Position numbers and translations under genes: made by a program. 10,228 nucleotides of DNA from CAZSXS01 sp964611385 (GTDB taxonomy: Bacteria; Bacillota; Clostridia; Lachnospirales; CAYPQA01), in contig CAZSXS010000104.1 of NCBI GenBank assembly GCA_964611385.1, positions 1 through 10,228 of the forward strand, in the 5' to 3' direction. Each line of letters begins with the position of its first letter. Position 1 is the stretch's first letter. Positions 1 through 6,047 of this stretch are shown here, in pieces. The notes beneath the pieces were generated by a model that was given only the letters and a program-made list of their open reading frames with translations, made no database searches and was not told where the DNA came from.

Positions 1-54
1 GGCTAAATTGGCGTTCTTGTCGGTGTTGTTGAAAAGATTTTAGACAGGCTCTAA
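1..54. other. Possible insertion-sequence end at the window edge
   Basis: On the minus strand the permease-like reading frame loses its family character at about position 50 and stops at 42-40. The sequence beyond begins GAGCCTGTCTAAAA, which resembles the terminal inverted repeats of several IS families, most of which start with a G-rich triplet followed by CTGTC. On the plus strand a short frame from 7 ends at 54 (final residues EKILDRL), with an in-frame stop at 4-6. It could be the tail of an unrelated gene or just chance. The matching IS end, any target-site duplication and the transposase would lie outside the window, so this is an inference from a motif and a broken frame. Confidence 0.25.
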
Positions 55-309
55 GACAGTTCCAGATAAGAAATAATTTTTGCGCGTAATGCTAAAACCC
101 ACGGTGCATTTGTAAAAAACGGTTGACCGATGAATCAGGAATGTCATCGTAAAGATAGAAAACGCAGCGGCCAAGTAATCAATTTTCACTTTAATTCCAA
201 TAAATAGGAAAAGGAAATACATACCCATCAGAGATGGCAGTAAGCACATCACTGAAAACGTAAAATTGTATAAGTCGAATGTAAAGTTCCTGAAAAATCC
301 ATTTTTCAC
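40..309 (-). pseudogene. Truncated ABC membrane subunit
   Basis: An 89-codon frame begins at a GTG (309-307), four bases after the stop of the upstream ATPase. A GGAGGGG ribosome binding site (323-317) sits 7 bases before the GTG, inside the end of the ATPase gene. The product has two strongly hydrophobic stretches (about residues 15-39 and 45-62). They are followed by a segment containing SITRKNYFLSGT, which resembles the cytoplasmic 'x-SRK-xFF' turn of ABC-2-type permeases. Such subunits normally run to about 200 residues or more with six membrane spans, but here the frame ends after two. The gene should have encoded the pore partner of the adjacent ATPase. The likely cause is a disruption near position 50. 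A very short natural membrane protein is the alternative. Confidence 0.55.
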
Positions 310-313
310 TTTC

Positions 314-1198
314 TCACCCCTCCGATTGCAACAGGTGCATAAACAGTTTTTGCAAGCTGGCTTGGGATATATCAAAATCATATTTTTGCAAATCGCGTTC
401 AAAGCTTCTCAAATCATTTATTTCGATACAAACACTCTTGCTCCGCCCCAACGTTTCACTATGAACCACCTTATACCCCTTCTTGCAAAATTCGTCTATA
501 TCGCTGTCCTTACCGCTTATAATCCTGTGGTGAGCGAGCAGCTCATCCGTATTTTCATTTTTTACAATTGTGCCCTCATCAAGGATAATCACGTCATCAA
601 ACATAGTTGCCGCTTCGTCAATAATGTGTGTGGAAACAACAAAGCTGCGTTCTGTATTTGAAAATTCATCAACGAGCAATTTATAAAAGCGATCTCTCAT
701 AAACACATTCAGTCCGGCAACCGGCTCATCTAAGAAGGTCATTGGTGCCTTTGAGGCCAAAGCAATGATAATGGTCACAGCTGAGAGCATACCCTTTGAG
801 AGCTTATTAAGCCGTTTCTTGACGTCCAAATTAAACTCCAAAACAAGCCTTGCCGCATAGTCCTTGTCCCAATACGGAAACATCAGTTCAGCGGTTTTAA
901 GTAGCGTTTTAATTTTTCTGCTGTCAGCCCCGAATACAATCGTAGCATTAATTTCACGGGAAAAGCAGATCTCATTCAATGCTCTTTGGTTTTCCCAGAT
1001 TTTTTCACCCTTATAGGTAACAATACCGCTCGTAGCAGGGTTTTGCGCAGACAAGATGCCTAGGAGCGTGGTTTTACCCGCACCGTTTTTACCGATTAGA
1101 CCATAGATCTTATGCGGCTCAAGGGTTAGACTAATGCCCTTTAATACCTCTTTTTTACCGTAGGCTTTGGATAAATCTTTACAAACAAGTTCGCTCAT
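314..1198 (-). CDS. ABC transporter ATPase, YtrB-like
   Basis: This 294-residue cytoplasmic ATPase would power an ABC exporter of the GntR-linked YtrB/BcrA type. The Walker A motif GKNGAGKT is at residues 36-43, the signature is a variant LSKGM at 133-137, Walker B is TFLDE at 154-158, the D-loop region is AGLN at 161-164 and the switch histidine is H191 in STHIIDEA. The usual Q-loop glutamine is not evident around residues 78-84 (CFSREI), a variation worth noting. The C-terminal 80 residues form an extension seen in this subfamily. The ATG overlaps the stop of the upstream GntR gene by 4 bases, and a GGAGG lies inside that gene's end, so the two are translationally coupled. The membrane partner downstream appears truncated, so the transporter may be non-functional unless another permease substitutes. 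Substrate is unknown. Confidence 0.9.
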   Translation of the reverse strand: MSELVCKDLSKAYGKKEVLKGISLTLEPHKIYGLIGKNGAGKTTLLGILSAQNPATSGIVTYKGEKIWENQRALNEICFSREINATIVFGADSRKIKTLLKTAELMFPYWDKDYAARLVLEFNLDVKKRLNKLSKGMLSAVTIIIALASKAPMTFLDEPVAGLNVFMRDRFYKLLVDEFSNTERSFVVSTHIIDEAATMFDDVIILDEGTIVKNENTDELLAHHRIISGKDSDIDEFCKKGYKVVHSETLGRSKSVCIEINDLRSFERDLQKYDFDISQASLQKLFMHLLQSEG

Positions 1199-1554
1199 AC
1201 TTCCTCCTCCATAATAAGCTTTACTAGCTCCGATTTTTCAATCCCCATAACCTTTGCTTCATGTAACAGCGGTTTTATAAAGGTATTCGAAAATTCAAAC
1301 CGCCGTTTGGCAAGAATCTTTTGTTTTGCTCCGCTTGCCACAAACATACCCACCCCTCTCTTTTTGTATAAAATGCCTTCAGCCATTAACGTTGACAAGC
1401 TTTTCGCCGCCGTATTCGGGTTAATATTATGAACCCGTGCAAGCTCATGGGTGGAAAGCGACTGCTCATCTTCCTGCAAGATATCCCTTAATATTTCATT
1501 TTCTATCATGCGTGCGACCTGCAAAAAGATTGATTTATCGTTTGAAAAGTCCAT
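1195..1554 (-). CDS. GntR-family regulator, YtrA subfamily
   Basis: This 119-residue DNA-binding repressor has an N-terminal winged helix-turn-helix (recognition region about residues 34-56, wing with KKRGVGMFV at 64-72) and a short helical C-terminal tail. The tail is too small for a ligand-binding FadR/HutC domain. That size and layout define the YtrA subfamily, whose members usually repress their own operon together with ABC transporter genes, often in response to cell-envelope-active compounds. The ATG at 1554 has GGAGGTGA 10 bases upstream. The gene is first in an operon with the ATPase (ATGA overlap). A perfect inverted repeat in its own promoter (1579-1608) is the expected autorepression site. 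The inducing signal cannot be read from the sequence. Confidence 0.9.
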   Translation of the reverse strand: MDFSNDKSIFLQVARMIENEILRDILQEDEQSLSTHELARVHNINPNTAAKSLSTLMAEGILYKKRGVGMFVASGAKQKILAKRRFEFSNTFIKPLLHEAKVMGIEKSELVKLIMEEEV

Positions 1555-1578
1555 AGCTATAGAGTCACCTCCAGTCTT

Positions 1579-1608
1579 ATTAGTTACCTATCTATCTATG
1601 TAACTAAT
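1579..1608 (-). promoter_or_regulatory. Operator of the GntR-ABC operon
   Basis: A perfect 9-bp inverted repeat, ATTAGTTAC (1579-1587) and GTAACTAAT (1600-1608), is separated by 12 bases made of CTAT repeats. One arm overlaps the -10 box and the rest covers the likely transcription start. The two-arm spacing fits a dimeric YtrA-type repressor, so this is most likely the binding site of the GntR protein encoded just downstream. Confidence 0.7.
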
Positions 1609-1634
1609 TATACAGTATAGATTTGATCTGTCAA
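1607..1634 (-). promoter_or_regulatory. Sigma-A promoter of the GntR-ABC operon
   Basis: Reading the minus strand, a perfect -35 box TTGACA (1634-1629) is separated by 16 bases from a perfect -10 box TATAAT (1612-1607). The GntR start codon is about 50 bases further on. A promoter this strong next to an operator suggests tight repression when uninduced. Confidence 0.8.
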
Positions 1635-1769
1635 TAAGGAAAAAGAAAAAATAGGGGACATCCGCTTAGCTTTCAAAGGAAACAATTCATTTGTATAAGG
1701 AAAAAGCCCCTTTTCTTCATCATGCTGTGTTTCCTCTTAGATAATGTTACCCCATCCAGAAAAAACAGG
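1635..1769. other. Spacer between divergent GntR and TetR units
   Basis: No gene is seen here. The stretch is AT-rich and holds a weak inverted repeat, AGGAAAC (1677-1683) with GTTTCCT (1729-1735), 45 bases apart. Inside it is an imperfect A/T hairpin around 1698-1717 (AAGGAAAA paired with TTTTCTT). Neither has the GC-rich stem of a convincing terminator, and no function is assigned. Confidence 0.3.
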
Positions 1770-1798
1770 TTGACAAAGTGCAAAGTCTATGTTACAGT
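1770..1798 (+). promoter_or_regulatory. Promoter of the TetR-family gene
   Basis: A perfect -35 TTGACA (1770-1775) is followed after 17 bases by TACAGT (1793-1798), a four-of-six match to the -10 consensus. The TetR operator begins immediately downstream. Confidence 0.7.
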
Positions 1799-1800
1799 CA

Positions 1801-1821
1801 ATACATACCGAACGTATGTAT
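1801..1821 (+). promoter_or_regulatory. TetR operator (autoregulatory)
   Basis: A perfect 8-bp inverted repeat, ATACATAC (1801-1808) and GTATGTAT (1814-1821), surrounds a 5-base centre CGAAC. It lies three bases after the -10 box and before the ribosome binding site, the usual position of a TetR-family self-repression site. Its core ACATACCGAACG (1803-1814) recurs with 11 of 12 matches in front of the MFS gene. Confidence 0.75.
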
Positions 1822-1840
1822 GTGAAACGAGGTGAAAAGA

Positions 1841-2491
1841 TTGTCAAGAAATAAATACCCCGAGCTTACAGTTAACCGGATACTGGAAACAGCAATGCAG
1901 TTGTTCCTAAAAAAAGGTTATGAACAGACCACTATTCAAGATATCATTGAAGCCTTGGGGGATTTAAGTAAGGGAGCCATTTATCATCATTTCAAGTCAA
2001 AGCCGGAAATCTTTGATGCTGTTATGAACAGAAACGCTCAGGAGACCATAGACAGGTATATTCAAATCAGAGACAGCAAGAACCTGTGTGGACTGGAGAA
2101 GATTAAGCAATTCTACTTTCATTCCCTGGATAATATGGCAAATAACCTGTCGTATTTAATGGTTCCTAATTTCATCAAGCATCCTAAACTCCTGGCGGCG
2201 CAGATTGAATCCTCTATTTATGTGATTGCTCCCGAATTTATTGAAGTTGTTGTTCGTGAGGGTATTTTAGATGGTAGTATTCAAACTGAGTTCCCAAAGG
2301 AGTTATCCGAGGTTCTTCTGCTGATTTCAAATATTTGGCTTAATCCAGTGGTCTTTACCATGACTCAGGAAGAAATGGCGAACAAGTGTCTGTTCTTTAA
2401 GCATATGACGGAGGCCTTAGGTGTTCCTCTGGTTGATGACGAACTACTTAAGAAAATTGAGAAACTTTTCTCATTCCCCAAGCTACAGTAA
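1841..2491 (+). CDS. TetR/AcrR-family regulator
   Basis: This is a one-component repressor with an N-terminal DNA-binding domain and a variable ligand-binding C-terminal half. Counting from the TTG at 1841 it has 216 residues, typical of the family. The helix-turn-helix spans about residues 31-50, with the diagnostic block GAIYHHFKSK at 45-54. The TTG is chosen because GAGGTG (1829-1834) sits 6 bases before it. The alternative GTG at 1832 would add three residues (a VKR start), but it lies inside that ribosome binding site and has only a weak one of its own. An inverted repeat just upstream implies autorepression, and the same half-site ahead of the downstream MFS exporter suggests that gene is its main target. 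The inducer is probably a toxic compound exported by the MFS protein, but this is inferred from context. Confidence 0.9.
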   Translation: MSRNKYPELTVNRILETAMQLFLKKGYEQTTIQDIIEALGDLSKGAIYHHFKSKPEIFDAVMNRNAQETIDRYIQIRDSKNLCGLEKIKQFYFHSLDNMANNLSYLMVPNFIKHPKLLAAQIESSIYVIAPEFIEVVVREGILDGSIQTEFPKELSEVLLLISNIWLNPVVFTMTQEEMANKCLFFKHMTEALGVPLVDDELLKKIEKLFSFPKLQ

Positions 2492-2647
2492 GCTATTTAT
2501 GTATACTATCTGGTTGCTTTACTCAGGCACTGTCAGCTTTGCAAAGCCCCAACCCAGAACAATGGAATTTACCCAGTTTAAGGATGCTAGCTTTGTAACT
2601 GTTTAAGAAACTGAGTATAAAATATCGTATGGAAGCAGTGTGTACTG

Positions 2648-2674
2648 ATCTGCCTTTAGGGCAGATTCTTTTTT
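2648..2674 (+). terminator. Intrinsic terminator after the TetR gene
   Basis: A 7-bp stem ATCTGCC (2648-2654) and GGCAGAT (2660-2666) with a 5-base loop TTTAG is followed by a T-rich tail (2667-2674, six consecutive T at 2669-2674). It separates the TetR transcript from the MFS promoter, which starts only about 10-25 bases downstream. The 156 bases between the TetR stop and this hairpin hold no recognisable gene, only a 12-bp palindrome GCTTTGCAAAGC at 2536-2547. Confidence 0.75.
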
Positions 2675-2683
2675 CGGTATTTT

Positions 2684-2705
2684 ACATACCAAACGCCGGT
2701 ATAAT
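2684..2705 (+). promoter_or_regulatory. Promoter and TetR-type operator of the MFS gene
   Basis: A perfect -10 box TATAAT (2700-2705) precedes the MFS gene. No good -35 box is visible 16-18 bases upstream. Overlapping the promoter is ACATACCAAACG (2684-2695), 11 of 12 identical to the core of the operator ahead of the TetR gene. ATACC (2686-2690) and GGTAT (2698-2702) form an inverted repeat that covers the -10 box. Repressor bound here would block RNA polymerase directly. Confidence 0.65.
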
Positions 2706-2729
2706 TTTTTAAGCATATGGAGGCATTCA

Positions 2730-3995
2730 ATGAGTAACAAATTATTTCACAAGGATTTTACTTTGGTTGTGATTGGGCAGATTATTTCTTTGTTTGGCAA
2801 TGGGATTGTCCGCTTTGCCCTGCCCCTTTATCTCCTGAATCAAACGGGTTCAGCCACTTTATACGGCTTGGTTATGGCTTTATCCTTTTTACCTATGATT
2901 ATTCTGACCCCCATCGGCGGCATCCTGGCGGATCGGGTCAACAAGCGAAATGTTATGGTTATTCTGGACTTTTTAACAGCTGCCTTAATGCTGGCCCTGT
3001 TCCTGCTCTTGGGGAAGGTCGATTTGGTCTTGCTGCTGATTCTTACGCTGATGGTGCTTTTTGCAATCCAGGGTGCGTATCAGCCTACAGTTCAGGCCAG
3101 CATCCCCCTTCTAGCCAGCAGCGAAAACCTGCTCACCGCCAACGCCGTTATTAACCAGGTGAATGCATTGGCTGGACTCTTGGCGCCCATCCTGGGCGGC
3201 ATCGTCTTTGGACTTTGGGGGCTGACACGGATTATTCTTGTTGGCGGCATTTGCTTCTTTTTATCAGCCGTCATGGAACTGTTTATCGTTCTTCCCTATA
3301 CCAAAAGCCAAGAAAAGCAAGGCATACTAGAGATCGTTCGACAAGATTTTCAAGACAGCTTTCGGTTTATGAGAAAGGATAAGCCGGTTATATTTAAGAC
3401 CATCGGTATTATTTGTGGCTTTAACTTGTTTTTAAGCTCCATGTTGATTGTCTCCATGCCTGTACTGATTACGCAAACCCTCGCCTTGTCTGATACGTTC
3501 TTTGGATTTTCCCAAGGCGCTTTTGCGGCAGGTGGCTTATTCGGGGGGATTATCACTGGGATTTTTGCAAAAAAATTGAAGGTACAAAATACATACCTTC
3601 TACTTGTTATCATTTCCCTCTTGATTCTGCCCATTGCTGTTGTTTTGCTGCTGGGCTTACCACCTTTTACTTGCTATTTGGTCATCTGTGTCAGCAGCTT
3701 TTTTATGATGAGTGTGTCAACCATGGTGACCATTCAGCTACTGACCTTTATTCAGGGCGAAACCCCAAGTCACTTGACCGGCAAGGTCATCTCCTGTGCG
3801 ATGGCTCTTGCTATGTGCTCTCAGCCTTTAGGGCAAAGCTTGTATGGCCTTTTGTTTGATGCGTTCAAATCAACGCCCTATCTTATCCTCTTCGCAGCTG
3901 CCTTACTTTCGGGTTTGATTTCCTTACTGTCGAAAAGGGTTTTTAGGGATATGCAGATGATGAACAACAGTGAAGTAACAGTACAAAATGAGTAG
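2730..3995 (+). CDS. MFS drug-efflux-type transporter
   Basis: This 421-residue integral membrane protein is of the major facilitator superfamily, closest in style to the Mef/YfiS-like group of proton-driven exporters (MFS_3). It shows about 12 hydrophobic segments. The motif-A loop between the second and third spans reads GGILADRVNKRN (residues 63-74), with the conserved D and R. A central hydrophilic loop at about 190-220 separates the two six-helix halves, and the length is normal for the family. The ATG at 2730 has GGAGG 6 bases upstream. The gene has its own promoter with a TetR-type half-site, and the TetR regulator is directly upstream, so a substrate-induced efflux cassette is likely. 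The substrate is not evident. Macrolides or other lipophilic drugs are a family-based guess only. Confidence 0.9.
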   Translation: MSNKLFHKDFTLVVIGQIISLFGNGIVRFALPLYLLNQTGSATLYGLVMALSFLPMIILTPIGGILADRVNKRNVMVILDFLTAALMLALFLLLGKVDLVLLLILTLMVLFAIQGAYQPTVQASIPLLASSENLLTANAVINQVNALAGLLAPILGGIVFGLWGLTRIILVGGICFFLSAVMELFIVLPYTKSQEKQGILEIVRQDFQDSFRFMRKDKPVIFKTIGIICGFNLFLSSMLIVSMPVLITQTLALSDTFFGFSQGAFAAGGLFGGIITGIFAKKLKVQNTYLLLVIISLLILPIAVVLLLGLPPFTCYLVICVSSFFMMSVSTMVTIQLLTFIQGETPSHLTGKVISCAMALAMCSQPLGQSLYGLLFDAFKSTPYLILFAAALLSGLISLLSKRVFRDMQMMNNSEVTVQNE

Positions 3996-4066
3996 CTTTT
4001 TCTTGTCACAACCTATCCTGTACGACTGTCTAATAAAGTGAAGTGAAAAATAAAGGAGAAGATTTT

Positions 4067-4174
4067 ATGAACAATAACAACTTTGAATTAGTGGATAAAG
4101 CCGTAGGATGTTTCAAAATACCCTCCCCGATCACGCATTGTAAATTACACATTATTGCTAAACGAAATGCTTAA
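4067..4174 (+). CDS. Small ORF, 35 codons, unknown or gene remnant
   Basis: An ATG at 4067 is preceded by a good ribosome binding site, AAAGGAG (4053-4059), 7 bases upstream, and opens a 35-codon frame ending at 4174. The peptide starts MNNNNFELVDKAVGCFKIPS and ends in a basic AKRNA tail. It has no membrane segment or motif I can name. It lies 71 bases after the MFS stop on the same strand without an intervening terminator, so it could be co-transcribed. Its stop overlaps the last codon of the convergent ABC-F gene by three bases. The N-terminal part reads like the start of a larger soluble protein whose remainder has been lost, so a gene remnant is as likely as a genuine small protein. Confidence 0.35.
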   Translation: MNNNNFELVDKAVGCFKIPSPITHCKLHIIAKRNA

Positions 4175-5724
4175 ACAATTTTCGTGGTAAAATCCTCAAT
4201 ATTCCAAACATCCGTTACCAGTCCTTGGTAAAACTCTGCCTCATGACATACCAGCAAAACGGTTCCGTTGAACTCCTGGATGGCCTTTTTCAAAGCCTCC
4301 TTGGCATAAATATCCAGATGATTAGTGGGCTCGTCCAACACAAGAAGATTCATCCCTTTCAGCATGAGCTTGCAAAGCCGGGCCTTGGCGTTTTCACCAC
4401 CAGAGAGTACGCGCATCTGGCTTGTAATTTGCTCTGTGGTTAGACCGCATTTTGCCAAGGCACTACGTACCTCTCCATTGGTCATACTGGGATATTCATT
4501 CCAAATTTCTTCAAGCGCTGTGTTTTTCGAATCAGCGGCCTCTTGTTCAAAATAGGCAATCTCCACATAAGGATCTAAGACTAGCTCCCCGGTGATGGAG
4601 GGAATAATGCCAAGAAGGGTTTTTAACAAGGTTGTTTTCCCCAAGCCATTGACGCCCTTAATAGCAACCTTTTGGCCTCTTTCCAATATAAAGGACATCG
4701 GTCTGGTCAGGGGCTCATCGTATCCAAGTATCAGTTCATTTGCATTGATCAGTATTTTTCCTGGCGTGCGGGCAGTCTGGAAAGAAAAGCTTGGTTTAAT
4801 CTTTTCGTGGGAAAGCTCAATGATATCCATTTTATCAAGCTTTTTCTGACGGCTCTTTGCCAAATTGGCGGTGGCTACCCGTGCCTTATTTCTGGCGATA
4901 AAATCCTCCAGCTTATCAATTTCCTTTTGTTGCTTTTCGTAGGCTTGCTCAAGCTGGCGTTTTTTTAGCTGATACATCTCCAAAAACTGCTCATAGCTTC
5001 CACTATAGCGGGTTAAGGTTGCATTTTCCGTATGATAAATCACATTCACCACGGCACTCAGGAAGGAAGTATCATGAGAGACTAGAATAAAAGCGTTCTC
5101 ATAATTCTGTAAGTATCCTTTGAGCCACTCAATATGATTTTCATCCAAAAAGTTCGTTGGCTCGTCTAAGATCAGTATCATGGGGTTTTCAAGCAAGAGC
5201 TTTGCCAATAGCACCTTGGCACGCTGCCCACCGCTCAATTCTGAGACATCCCGATCAAGACCGATTTCGTTCAGTCCCAGACCACTTGCACACTCAGCGA
5301 TTTTCACGTCCAGCGTGTAAAACCCCGCATGTTCCAAAAGTCCCTGTATCTCTCCCGCATCCGAAAGCAGCGCATCCATTTCATCCTCACCGGCTTCCCC
5401 CATCCGGTCATAGATCGCAAGCATCTCTTGTTCCAATTCAAACATGTGCAAAAAGGCATCTTTCAACACCATATAGATCGTCTTTCCCGCACTCAGGCTC
5501 GAATATTGATCTAAGTACCCGGTTGTAATGCGGTTGCACCATTCAACGGTGCCCGAATCTGGCATCAGCTTCCCGGTTATAATATTTAAAAAAGTGGTTT
5601 TCCCCTCACCATTGGCACCAATTAGCCCAATGTGCTCCCCCTTCAACAACCGAAAGGAAGCATTCTCCAAAATCTGCCTGGAACCAAAACCATGACTTAC
5701 ATCTTTCACTGTCAATATACTCAT
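4171..5724 (-). CDS. yfmM: ABC-F ribosome-associated ATPase, YfmM-like
   Basis: This 517-residue soluble protein has two ABC ATPase domains on one chain and no membrane part, the hallmark of the ABC-F family that binds the ribosomal E site. Domain 1 has Walker A GANGEGKT (36-43), signature LSGGQ (163-167), Walker B with D187-E188 and switch H217. Domain 2 has GVNGLGKT (357-364), LSGGE (440-444), D464-E465 and H494. The inter-domain linker, about residues 240-310, is charged and helical and contains ARNKARVATANLAKSRQKKL, matching the P-site-tRNA-interaction motif region. From memory the sequence closely resembles Bacillus YfmM. Family members rescue stalled ribosomes or protect them from antibiotics, and which applies here is unknown. 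AAGGAG precedes the ATG. A promoter (5795-5823) drives it alone, divergently from the MutS2-like gene. Confidence 0.92.
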   Translation of the reverse strand: MSILTVKDVSHGFGSRQILENASFRLLKGEHIGLIGANGEGKTTFLNIITGKLMPDSGTVEWCNRITTGYLDQYSSLSAGKTIYMVLKDAFLHMFELEQEMLAIYDRMGEAGEDEMDALLSDAGEIQGLLEHAGFYTLDVKIAECASGLGLNEIGLDRDVSELSGGQRAKVLLAKLLLENPMILILDEPTNFLDENHIEWLKGYLQNYENAFILVSHDTSFLSAVVNVIYHTENATLTRYSGSYEQFLEMYQLKKRQLEQAYEKQQKEIDKLEDFIARNKARVATANLAKSRQKKLDKMDIIELSHEKIKPSFSFQTARTPGKILINANELILGYDEPLTRPMSFILERGQKVAIKGVNGLGKTTLLKTLLGIIPSITGELVLDPYVEIAYFEQEAADSKNTALEEIWNEYPSMTNGEVRSALAKCGLTTEQITSQMRVLSGGENAKARLCKLMLKGMNLLVLDEPTNHLDIYAKEALKKAIQEFNGTVLLVCHEAEFYQGLVTDVWNIEDFTTKIV

Positions 5725-5737
5725 AATTTCTCCTTAA

Positions 5738-5765
5738 AATCTTTTTCTTAGAATCTTTTCCTTAG
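5738..5765 (-). repeat. Tandem SD-like repeats in the ABC-F leader
   Basis: On the minus strand two adjacent 14-base units, CTAAGGAAAAGATT (5765-5752) and CTAAGAAAAAGATT (5751-5738), differ at one base. A third, diverged unit, TTAAGGAGAAATT (5737-5725), follows directly and contains the actual ribosome binding site of the ABC-F gene. The units probably arose by duplication of the ribosome binding site. They could act as ribosome standby sites, but no function is shown. Confidence 0.55.
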
Positions 5766-5794
5766 AAAGTTGATATTTGTGTTTTGCTTTTGAG

Positions 5795-5823
5795 ATTATA
5801 TTCGACTTTGCGCTCTTAGGCAA
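5795..5823 (-). promoter_or_regulatory. Promoter of the ABC-F gene
   Basis: On the minus strand TTGCCT (5823-5818, four of six matches to the -35 consensus) is separated by 17 bases from a perfect -10 box TATAAT (5800-5795). The untranslated leader would be about 64 bases. The strong hairpin at 5880-5919 lies upstream of this promoter, so transcripts starting here do not include it. Confidence 0.65.
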
Positions 5824-5872
5824 GTCCAAGGATTTGATCTGCAAGTTGAACAAGTAAAAAATGGAACACGAC

Positions 5873-5919
5873 AAAAACCAGCGGTGCATAAGGATCTCAG
5901 TTGAGGCATGTGCACCGCT
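5873..5919 (-). terminator. Hairpin with T-run: terminator or attenuator
   Basis: A perfect 9-bp GC-rich stem, AGCGGTGCA (5919-5911 on the minus strand) paired with TGCACCGCT (5888-5880), encloses a 22-base loop. The loop holds a further small stem, CTCA-AC-TGAG (5905-5896). On the minus strand the stem is followed by GG and five T (5877-5873), the pattern of an intrinsic terminator. The plus strand has no T-run after it. It would stop leftward transcription entering from the MutS2 side. If a second upstream promoter exists, it would instead attenuate ABC-F expression, as known for several antibiotic-resistance ABC-F genes. The rest of the 323-base gap (5725-6047) holds only the two divergent promoters and leaders. 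Confidence 0.6.
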
Positions 5920-5960
5920 ACTTTCGTTAGGCTTTTGTAATCGAATTTTTGGTAAAATCG

Positions 5961-5969
5961 TGTTATAAT
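5961..5969 (+). promoter_or_regulatory. Extended -10 promoter of the MutS2-like gene
   Basis: A perfect TATAAT (5964-5969) is directly preceded by TGT (5961-5963), an extended -10 element, which compensates for the absence of a good -35 box 16-18 bases upstream. The resulting leader to the ATG at 6048 would be about 72 bases and includes the AAGGAGAA ribosome binding site. Confidence 0.55.
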
Positions 5970-6047
5970 AATAGTATGCCTAAAGCCCCCAACAGAATTA
6001 CCCAAGAAAGCGTATAGCACCCACTTGAATAACGATAAGGAGAACCC

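Noticed and set aside
266..661. 131-codon plus-strand frame over the ABC ATPase
   Set aside because: It is a shadow of the ATPase gene on the opposite strand; the ATPase motifs settle the coding strand.
1677..1735. AGGAAAC/GTTTCCT inverted repeat as a terminator
   Set aside because: The arms are 45 bases apart and not GC-rich, no gene end lies nearby to be terminated, and no T-run follows directly.
2421..2606. 61-codon frame overlapping the end of the TetR gene
   Set aside because: It has no ribosome binding site and no recognisable motif, and most of its first part is an out-of-frame reading of the TetR gene.
5157..5528. 123-codon plus-strand frame inside the ABC-F gene
   Set aside because: It is antisense to a well-supported gene and its composition is Pro/His/Arg-rich with no motif, typical of an out-of-frame shadow.
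5796..5909. 37-codon minus-strand ORF with several cysteines overlapping the hairpin (starts MPQLRSLCTAGF), a possible leader peptide
   Set aside because: It has no ribosome binding site, its start lies in the hairpin loop and its end in the ABC-F -10 box. It is kept only as a weak possibility if a longer transcript is shown.
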